Shown: piece after piece, positions 36,630-45,897 of the stretch
How positions within the stretch are numbered: the first letter of the stretch is position 1
How the letters are laid out: each line of letters opens with the position of its first letter
Assembly: GCA_036346395.1 (NCBI GenBank)
Contig: CM070594.1
Span: forward strand, 30,103,385-30,167,384
DNA: 64,000 nt
Source of the DNA: Hsuehochloa calcarea
Taxonomy: Eukaryota; Streptophyta; Magnoliopsida; Poales; Poaceae
Direction of reading: 5' to 3'
The notes under the pieces: model-generated
Seen by the model: the letters and a program-made list of their open reading frames with translations, nothing else
The model's database searches: none
What the model was told of the DNA's origin: nothing
Position numbers and translations under genes: made by a program

Positions 36630-37857
36630 GATATGATTTGGGTTTACAGTCACTCCATCAATGGAGGACAAAGCTCAGTCCAAGAGCACGAAAATCACAA
36701 CAAAACTCTCTAGAACCATAGCCTCCACAAAACCTCTCCCTAAACGAACTAGGGTTTCAAAAGAATAAAAGAGACGAAGAGGAGGTGCAGCCACCTCCCT
36801 CCCCTATTTATAGTGGAGGCTTAGACCTTCTAGAAGTTTAACTCAATTGGGCTCCCGTTAAGGCCCAAAACAAATAGGTCACACACGCACGCATTGTAAT
36901 GCGCCGTCTTTATCGCCTCTTGACCTAATTAGCTTCTCCTTGCGGATTGGCCAATAGATCACCCTTGTCCATCTTGCACCACGCTTGAGTTCATTGACCT
37001 CACCCGGCATCGTCAATCGTTCTGGACCTCAGCTCTCCAAGCCTAGTCCCGATCATCCTCGCCGTTGACCGTCGTTGACCACCAAGCAACTTGCACAACA
37101 ATAGACAAGCAAACTGAATCCGGAAATAAGTTCTTCTCAACTTGACCCATGTTAGTCAAAACATGTATCATGCAACATATATGCACTGAAACTCATAACT
37201 TTGACCTAATAACCAACCATCGCCACCACGAAGGATGACGATCCAAGTGAAAACCGGCCAGACCGGCCCCATGGCCGGTCTGACCGCCACCTATTGGCCG
37301 GTCAGACCGCCAGTTGGGACTTAGCCAAAAACAGCCCCTGAAATTCCGAAACCTACTGGAATTTTTACACGAATAGAACTTTTGACTGGAGACTCCAAAA
37401 ATTATGAGACCAAGTGCAATAGAATCCCCTCTGTTGTCTGCAACCTCTATTTTTGGCGCAGCTCAAAATACCACTTTAGAACTTAGCCGGTCTGACCGCC
37501 ACTAAGGTCGGTCAGACTACCACTGGCCGGTCGGACCGCCAGGGGTGGCCGGTCGGACCGCCCTATGGCCGGTCTGACCTCCTGAGACCTAACAGCATGC
37601 CAACTTTACCGAAAACACGTGAAACGACAAACCTTTAACGCCATTGCCAATTGTCACATCATCCTAAGATCCGGAGCATATCCCCATGATATCCACACAT
37701 GCATCTGCATACATATATCAATGTAACTCTACTCTACATGTCCACGTGCACTTCTTTCGCGTATACCAGTATAGCATTAGAGAATGCTCGCGACAACATT
37801 CACTCTCAAGCTCGTTACTCCACAAGGATCGGGGACCTTCTCCGCTCCCGTGGAGTT

Positions 37858-37875
37858 GTGATCATTCATGATCAC
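37858..37875. other. Perfect inverted repeat in LTR D1
   Basis: GTGATCAT, two-base spacer, ATGATCAC. It lies in the part of D1 that corresponds to the stem-loop region of the other LTRs, though its sequence is unrelated to theirs. Confidence 0.6.
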
Positions 37876-39176
37876 CAGCTCATATGCAAAGATGCTTATG
37901 TATGAAAAATGCAAACTCCATCATATTCATCATATCCAACTTTTCCTCATGACTGTCATTGAAGATAAAATCATACCATTCCATTGCTTACAATTAAATA
38001 TAAATAAAAGCACAACAATAATGGTAATGGAAGATAAAGAGAAAAGTGATCAATCATTGATCGTTGTCTACCATGCACTTGCCTTTACTAGTTGCGACGC
38101 ACGATTTGGTTAGAAGATGGCAACAAGCACGACGCCTCTCGTACATTAAATACTCAAATTTAAATACAAGCTACAGCATCATAAGAACAACAATCAATCG
38201 ACATCGCTCTTACACGTCCCCAAATCTACCACGCTTCTCCGGTACCGAATAGCCACCCCTTGCTGTCATGGTACTAAAAAGAGCATAACTTTTGACTCAA
38301 AAGTCCGATCATGGCAAACCACCCAGTTCTAGAATCTACACAAAATTCCCCACTTTTTCTTGGATTACCATGACTTCTAATTAAATCATCTAACCCTCCA
38401 TTTTATACCAGAAGACCGATCTCTTATCTTCTGGGCAGTATGTCTTACTAAATTCATAACTTTTGTTTTACCCGACCAAAATTCAATTTCTTGGATTCTA
38501 CAGAACCCTTGAAGAATTATCTACATCTTTTATGTAGATCAAAAACTCTAATTAGTCCATTTACTATTTTTAATCTATAGTATACCAAAATAGTGCCCAA
38601 AGACGACAACTACAAAGACAGCTGTAACACCCAGCCCAACCTGAGCCTGGAATGCTACCACCATAACAAGACTACAAATGAAACTAAGACATTTCATTCT
38701 AATTTCCGGCAGAATCTCCTTTGTAAATTGAACCAACTGGACATCCGCACAATTAACAGTAATATTAAGCAATTATCTAATCACGCATACTAAACATGTT
38801 TATGAAAGAAACGACCATAAAACACTATCCAACTCAAATAGAGGTTGTCCACGACATAGGACGTAAAGAAGTAAACCTCACATAAAACTATTCAAAATCG
38901 AAGCTATGACTTAAATGTTTTGTTCAACTTTATTCGTGCCAGTGTGCAACCATGATAATTTCTACTCACGCCCATGCATGCCGTCCACAACCGATGTACC
39001 TAAAAAAACAACACGGCAAGGGTGAGTCCAAGACTCAGCAAGGCCAATGATACAAAACATAACAAAATCATTCAATATCCAACAGTGTATCAACATCACG
39101 AATCGAATCAACATATGAATGAATGAATGCACATGCACTTCTCTTTTGCTCATACCGGTCTAGCGAGTGAACACCC

Positions 39177-39279
39177 ATCGGTGTTCACTTATGCCCGCGT
39201 TCTACAACACGCGGGGATCCAAAGCCCGTTTGAGAACAAGTCAACCGGGGATCCATAATGCCCACTTTGGAATAGTGGG
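39177..39279 (-). other. Stem-loops in D2 LTR
   Basis: Plus-strand positions: 39177-39198 (GTGAACACC against GGTGTTCAC), 39204-39225 (CCCGCGT against ACGCGGG, 8-base loop) and 39261-39279 (CCCAC/GTGGG, sense-strand loop TATTCCAAA). The second occupies the place of the GTATGAA hairpin in the LARD LTRs but has an unrelated, still fully paired, stem. Two more, 48107-48124 (CACCCAC/GTGGGTG) and 48126-48144 (CGCAAG/CTTGCG), lie on the other side of LARD-A. Confidence 0.8.
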
Positions 39280-39291
39280 TCTTACAATCAC

Positions 39292-41472
39292 TGTAATACC
39301 TCATTTATCCAGCTAGGTTGTATTGTTTCAATTGTCTGGAAATTTTATTCGAAAACGAGATTTACAACTTTCCGGAATCGAATCGGTAAAAAGAAAGAAG
39401 TCGGAGGGAGTAAAAGAAACATCTTTCGTCGGTTTTTCCAAACAGCGGGGGTATTTGTTATTGTCGTCAACTTTGGGCGCAGAGCGCGCCAGTGGCCCAA
39501 GAGGGCCGGCCAAAAGGGGGGGGGCACCACTTCCCCCCCAAAACCCTAGCCGCCCCTACCTCCTTCCTCTCCCCCTTGGCCGCCTCCTCCTCTCCCCAGA
39601 CCGGCCCCCATTGCTGCCCCTTGGTGGTGGTGCCATCTCCGGTGATCCCCGTCGCTCCTCCTCAAGTTCCCCTCCATCAACTGCGTTCCCCGCCGACGTC
39701 GACGGCCGCTCGTCGTCTCCCGGTGGCCGGCCCTAAGAGAAGGAAGAGAGGGGAACGGAGGAAGACCCGTGTGCAGCGGATCTTCGTCGTTTTACTGGTC
39801 TACAAGGGTAATTAGACCTCCGATTCGTTGTTTGATTCCATTAGAGTTGAGGATCCGATTGGATTTGTAGTTTCGTTTTGATTCTGTTAATAGATTGATT
39901 CTGTCCAGTATGTTGTACCTCTGTTTTGGGCATCTTAGAGGCCGAATTGGACATCTGTGTCTTCTGGATAATTGTTCCTGGTTTCATTAGCTTTCTTTTG
40001 GCACCTGGATCACTAATTTTCACCCAGTAGATTAAAAGTTATGACTGTTTTAGTACGTACTGCTCTGTCTGTCAGAAATTCTGGGTATAGTCGGTTGCAC
40101 CTAGGTTTTGATCTAGTTAGAGTCAGAATCAGGTCGGCCACCCAACTAGGTTTATGAAGATAATTTCACCATGTTTCTAGGCTGATAAAGATCATTTTAT
40201 TTGGATCAGTGGTTTAAAAGTTAGAGCCTTTTCTTTAGGGCTGTTCTGAATTCTGGACAGACTGCAGTTATAGTTTTTCATTGGATGGTTAGACCTCTGT
40301 TTTGGCCGAATTAGAAATTACCATCATGTAGTGTTTCGTAGACAGTTAAGTTAAGAAAGGATGAGCACTAGTTTCATGTCTTTTGGACTTACGGTTAATT
40401 ATTGGTGAATTTTCTAGTAAAACTGCCAGATTAGGGATATTTGGAATGTTTGGGTAAATTGATCAAATTGAACCTTTTGTTGGGTAGATTTGGCTAGAGA
40501 TTGTGGGAGGACACGTGTAGCAATGCCTTACTCGTTTGTCCTCATTTCGATTATTTTACATTGTAGGCGGTGAAGCGGTGAGTGGAGGGGTATCTCAATT
40601 ACCTCCCAACCCGTTCTGTAAATGCCGGCAAGTAACTTGTATAATATGATTGATGCATTATGTGATGTGTGAATGAATGATTATATTTGTTCGTATTTGT
40701 AGATGAATGCCATGTGTATCTTTTCATTTATGAGTACTATTCAATATTTCCATGGAATCACATCATGACATGCATAATTACCTTTGTAAGACCCATCAAT
40801 TCCAGTATGGGCATTTGAAAATCCCATCAATTCCAGAATGGGTACGTGAGTCCACCATTCCAATGTGGGCCACGTTACGTGAGTCCACCATTCCAATGTG
40901 GGCCACGTTGGACGATTGTATGAAACGTTCTTCATACGATTACTTTAAGTGAACACCGACGGGTGTTTCACTCGCTATACCGGTATATCTTGGCGATATG
41001 TCAAATTCCTTCAATGCATCTTTCCCCTTCTCCATTTCATAAAGTTGTTTCAGTCAATGTTCAAATTATGAAAGTGATATATTGTTCATGGAATGTTTGA
41101 TTGTTACATACAATTACTTGCTGAGTCTTTGGCTCATTCTTGCTTTGTTGTTTTATTTAGGTAAATGACAAGGAAGAACGGTTTTCATGGTGGGTAGAAC
41201 AACATGATGCACTCACTACCATAATCCAAAACATTTGAGAAATTAATTTTGTCTTGATTTATACAGTGTTGAATTGTAATAAGCCATCTTGGCGTATTTA
41301 CCATATCTCCTGAAATGTTTATTTCAATCCGTTGATTAAACTGCTGTTGATGATTTCCTGTTCACGTATATCCTTGTGGTACGCCAATTCTAGTAATACT
41401 TATTGTTGCAAATTTTCTAAAGATTAGTGATTGTAGGTGACATCTTGACTTCCTTATAGTCAGGGTGTTACA
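39292..41472 (+). repeat. 5' LTR of LARD-A
   Basis: Starts TGTAATACCTC, ends GGGTGTTACA. A C-rich leader with AAACCCTAGCCGCC (about 39541) holds an open frame (39492-39815) whose C-terminal part (RRLPVAGPKRRKRG, then VVLLVYKG) is shared with the 3' LTR; it ends at a probable splice donor AAGG|GTAATT (39808). Hairpins 40792-40971; inverted repeat TGAGTC-TTT-GGCTCA 41122-41136; acceptor TTTATTTAG at 41160. Confidence 0.94.
40792..40971 (+). other. Stem-loop array in LARD-A 5' LTR
   Basis: Hairpins 40792-40811 and 40823-40842 (CCCAT/ATGGG, loops CAATTCCAGT and CAATTCCAGA), 40852-40868 and 40885-40901 (CCAC/GTGG, loop CATTCCAAT), 40915-40940 (GTATGAA/TTCATAC core) and 40949-40971 (GTGAACACC against GGGTGTTTCAC). 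Every small loop contains ATTCC. Confidence 0.88.
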
Positions 41473-41474
41473 GT

Positions 41475-41486
41475 TGGTATCAGAGC
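41475..41486 (+). other. Primer-binding site of LARD-A
   Basis: TGGTATCAGAGC, complementary to initiator tRNA-Met, two bases after the LTR. Confidence 0.92.
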
Positions 41487-44400
41487 GGGCTTTAGGTCCG
41501 TGGTAATTAAGTTATTAAAATGACACACTGTGCACAGTAGGTGGGGTTTGGGAAATCCATTGTTTCCGCATTTCTAGTGATGTTGTTCATTATGTTGTAT
41601 GGTATAGAATTGCTTCTGTACTATCTTTGTTGCTATTAATCAATGTCGTGATTCGCTAGCCTATATATCTATGAATTATCCTATGATTGTCATGAGATGA
41701 TCCTATATATTCATAATTGATTGCATTAGTTGTGCGTATCGGTAGCGGACGTCGAGCAGCTGAGTTCGTGGTTGTCGTCCTGGGTTTTGCCAGGCTACAC
41801 CACTGTTAGTGTTGCATTAGTAGGGAAGTTCTTACCCCTGTTCCATAGTTCTGTGTTGAGCCTGAGCTCATTGATGAAGTTTTTGTCCTTCTCAAGTTTG
41901 TATCTGGTTTTCTGGTTGTAGTTTCTGATAGTTCGTGAATTTCTTTTGAATGGAGGGTTATAATGCAGTGGGCAATCTCTAGTAGATTTCTGATTGTTCT
42001 TTGAAACAATTATTGTTCTTTCAACTATTGTGACATTTCTGCTCCACGTGAGCGTAGTTAAATTGCAAGATTTACCTTTTCACGGAAGTTCTGTTTTACC
42101 CCTGTTGGAAAATTCAACCCGTGTGTTCGCTTGAGGTTTCGGGCATTGGCAGATTTCTTTTGCAAGTTCTTTATCAAGTGCACAATGATCTTGCATATTT
42201 CTTTTTGGGATGCTTTAGACAGTGGTTCTCTTCCTTGATTTCTGATTTTGACCAATTCTTGTCCGGTGGTAGTTGATGAATTTCTCTTAGGTTCATGATT
42301 CATGGTAGTTGATGAGATCCAATAGATCTTTAATGGTTCTCTGAAAATATTATTGTTTTTCAGTTGTTGAATTTCTTTTATTTTAAATGATCTTCGACAG
42401 TTGGCAATATTGATATTTCCATATTTGTTCCTTCTTTCACATTGGAAAATAGCGACTCGTTTACTCGTTTGATAGTTTGTATAATGAGAGTTTTATGTTG
42501 CAAATTCGTTAACATGAGGAAGCATTGGCTCCATGTATTTCTTTTGGATCATTCCGCGTCTTGAAGTTTAACGCATCTCTTTTCTGAGGATTAGTGTTAA
42601 AAACTTTTTTGGGGTGCCTTGTGGTGATTAAGTCGGAGATGGTAATCAAACAAATTGGTTGGCTACGGGTTCCTATTGGTCCCTAGATGTTTTTCAAAAA
42701 AAAATCAATTCTTGTCTTTCTGATTGTTGAGCTCTCTTTGCTACTTGTACCCGATATTATTGACAAGATCATTCTTTTGGTAAGGGTCCTATCTCACTTG
42801 TTGATTAAGGGGACCTGGTTAACCGTTTGGTATTTTGGGGAGCAGAATTAGCTTTTACAAAGTTTGTCGAAGAAAGTCTTGACTCTACTCGTTTCTTTTG
42901 GAGTAGTTGGAATGTTGGAGTTTAGAACCTCTCTTAAAAAAATGTCGAAACCCTTTTCTAATGTTATGGTGGAGATGTGTGAGAGGTTTGTTTCAGCTTT
43001 GTGGTTTTTCTACTAAGTTTTCTTTCTAGAATAAGTTGTTATTACAATTCCATTTGATGCTGAAAAATTTCTATAACACGATTTGCCATGTTCCTTTAGA
43101 AGGTTTATTGACACGATCAGTAATGTGATGGCAATGTTGATTCCTTTATAAAGAAAGAAAGTTGTCCGCCTTTCGTAATATTTCTAAAATGATCAAATTT
43201 CCAGTTTTGTGTTCATGCTCTTTTGGGGAAATCAAGTTCTTTGTTGTAAATATCGTTTGTCGAGTGAAGCGATATGTTGAAAAATTATAATAGTTCTTCC
43301 ATGATGCGGGTGTTTTGATCTTGAATACCCGTTTGTTCCTAAAGGTTAAGGTCGGATATTCTATTTTTGTGAGCCCTATGTTTTCAACTGTGGACTTTCC
43401 ATATGTGTTCTGAGTTCGTTGCCTAATTGGTTTTCCCCTGAGTTCTGTGTTCCTTGCGAGTGGTAAGTGATTTCTTCAGTTGGTAAAGATCGTTTCTATT
43501 TGCCTCTTCTTTCGAGAAGGAATCAACCCATTCATTCCACGTGGGTCTTCCGAAATGTTTTCTAAGTGTTGTTATGGGCTTGATGTTAGTACCTGTAGTA
43601 AATTGATCGCCTTTGGTCACATCGTTCAAATAAGAATATTTCAAGTTTAGCTTTCACGGTACCTTGGAGCTCGTGACTTAACTGGTAACTAAAATTATTT
43701 TGGGTAACTTGAGGAATTGGATTAACCAATTGTTTCTTAAGGATTTCCTGTGATTTAGTCCGAAAGGCTCCTTGGTTTGAGTTCGCTAAGTGAGGTTGCA
43801 ATAAAAGAATATTTTCGTTGATCTCTTCGAGATGAAGTTAATCCGTTTGCTTTCCGTGAAATCCTGTAAAGGGAAATGTTTCGAGTTTTGTGGCTGAGAA
43901 CATTTGGATCTCGTGTTTCCCAAGTAGATGAACTGTTTCGAGCAAGTTGTCATGTTGAAGGATCTTATCGATTCTTAATTAAATCTTGTGGTTATTTGAA
44001 GCGTCCCTAAATTTGTTGCTCTTTCCGCTCAAGAGATGGCGAATTTCAAACGTAATATCATTCTTTCGTGTCGGTTGTTATTTGCTATTCTCTTTTGAGG
44101 GATGTGTGCCTCCCATTTATGAACTCAGCTTTCGTTTTCCAAGATCACCTTTATCAGAATATTTCTTTTGGTTTCACCTTTCATGGGATGAGCAACGTCT
44201 TTACGTGTGAATAAACTTATCTTTGTTCGCCTCTTCCTTTTGAGAAAGGATCACAGTTTTGGGTTGCAAAGTGTTTGCAAAGGGTAAGTTTGGCAACTGT
44301 TTGGTGGTAGATGAGTAATCGTAGCGGTGATATTTTGCTACCAAGTTATTGGAGGAGTAGTAGATTGTAGAATGATTTTGATCTGTATCTCTTGGGGAAA

Positions 44401-45862
44401 AAAAATTATTTCACATGGAATGTTTGGTTTCGAAGTAAGTCTGAAAAGTGTTACGACTGAGTAGAACCTATGGTATAGTGAAAATTGAATTTCAGTTCAT
44501 GATTGAATGGTCGGTGATTATCGAAGGTATGGAAACCTTGATTACTTCTATGAAACAACGCAATTGGATAATGATGCGAGATTAGGTGAGAAATTTCTAA
44601 GTATGCAAATGAGTGAGTATGTTAGAATTGGGAAAAATGTTGGAGAGTCAATCCGTTGATTTCCCTATATGTTATAATTGAAATTTGTGGTAGAGATCTT
44701 GGAGATTAAATTTGGGTTTGCATTGTTATGTTAGACCTTTGGTCACTCAATGAGTGTGTGTAGAGAAAGTGAAATAAAGGAGTTTCCTGAGCAGTGGAAT
44801 GATCATTGATAGAACCTTTTGATGTAGTACATGAGCGTGTGTCTTGAGGATTACGAGTTGTTCTTGAGAAATTAGAGGTAATGTAATTGCGTGACATCTT
44901 GGCTTTGAATAGCCGGGATGTTCTGATGGGATCTATTTTTGTGGCGCTTTGGGTGCCTTCAATCAAATTATGGTTGATTAAGTAGAATGAGATGCATAGA
45001 GTATTCGGAGGATTCAATGGAGCCACCCACGAGGTGTGGATGATGTATTTCAATTTGAGTATAATTTGAGGATGTTTAACTAAGAGGTTTTAGCTCATGT
45101 GGTAGTCATTGAATTAATTTCAAGGTTCGAGAGAAATTTTATTCCTAGAAGAGAGCGTGGAAAGGTATGTTCATCGGATAATGAAGTGTTTTCTTGATTC
45201 TCGTTTGAGTTTGGTGTTGTTGACCGGTGTTTTACGCAACTTGAGTTGGGGCATGTTGGCATGTAGATTCTTTCCAATTCGGACAAACGCAAGTGTTGGT
45301 TTAGGCGTTCGATAATTTCTCCTTTGGTTGTAGTGGTGTTCATTTGTAAACCGCCTATTTAGAAAATGGATTTGTTTTGAGATGAATTGTCAAATTTGGA
45401 ATTTAATCTTTTGGTGGAGAGTTAGCATTTAGTGGACGCGTTGAGAACTCGCTATTTTCAATTGGATTCTCTTCGTTCCCAAAAGTTGCAGAAATTGGAA
45501 AGTTGGTATTTCGTTTTGACCGTCTCGGTACTTTCGCCAAGTCACATAGCGTCGGGTGTGTTCAGTCTTTGAGTGGGCAATTGAACCATTCAAGGTTCGA
45601 GTTATAGTTTAAGACGTTGACCATCGAGTATGGTCTTACCTTCGATCCTCTTCTGATGAGGGTACCTAGAAAGTTCAGGTTGAGTGTTAGGTCAGGCGTC
45701 GTTTTGGGTCTTTGGGTTGTGGTTTTCTCTAGTCCGAAAGAGAGGCCGCTTGAGAGCTAGTATCCCTCGTGTGCGATAAGTATCCAGACCTGTTCGTTTA
45801 TGGTACGTGTTTTTCGTTAATAAATTCTAGTCGCAGTTTTATTTTGAATAGATCTGTGTTTA
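41487..45862 (+). other. LARD-A internal region, non-coding
   Basis: About 4.4 kb without any conserved frame; open stretches are 140 codons or less and are not shared with LARD-B or LARD-0. The DNA itself is well conserved among the three, beginning with an identical block of about 70 bases after the primer site (compare 53333-53400). T-rich and G-poor on the plus strand, with many short TTCTTT and TTGTT runs. No splice or poly(A) site stands out. Confidence 0.85.
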
Positions 45863-45897
45863 GATTCGAGGTCGAATCTTTTCTAAGGGGGATAGAG
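45863..45897 (+). other. Inverted repeat and polypurine tract of LARD-A
   Basis: GATTCGA, two-base loop GG, TCGAATC (45863-45878), then AAGGGGGATAGAG abutting the LTR. One G fewer in the tract than in the other elements. Confidence 0.82.

Larger units (their letters stand above)
24302..37697 (-). mobile_element. SIRE/Maximus-type Ty1/copia element, full length, degenerate
   Basis: Minus-strand structure: 5' LTR 33700-37697 (split by a solo LTR), tRNA-Met primer site 33686-33697, gag with zinc knuckle and coiled coil, protease, integrase, reverse transcriptase, RNase H, a long non-coding 3' stretch and 3' LTR 24302-26407. Order PR-INT-RT-RH defines copia; long coiled-coil gag and 2-kb LTRs fit the SIRE/Maximus (Opie, Ji) branch. 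Flanks caagc (24297-24301) and catgc (37698-37702) agree at four of five bases. Several stops and frameshifts make it non-functional. Confidence 0.93.
33700..37697 (-). repeat. 5' LTR of the copia element, split by a solo LTR
   Basis: Two pieces, 33700-34385 and 36635-37697, about 1.75 kb once the insertion and its duplicated gatat are removed. It matches 24302-26407 except that the 370-bp unit is present once. Palindromic GGTC/GACC clusters are at 33911-34000 and 37255-37575. Confidence 0.92.
11910..38622 (-). repeat. LTR D1, minus strand, split by element C and the copia element
   Basis: Three pieces join into one LTR: 11910-11930 (starts TGTAACACCCC), 23771-24301 and 37703-38622. The joins are marked by the TSDs of the inserted elements. 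On its own strand the last part (38200-38622) matches the D3 LTR at about 63480-64000, so D1 and D3 are one family. It carries a probable acceptor (TTTTTAG on the minus strand, about 24144-24150) preceded by the inverted repeat at 24168-24182. At 38622 it is cut by element D2; its remaining 5' part would lie right of the window. No internal region belonging to D1 is visible. Confidence 0.8.
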
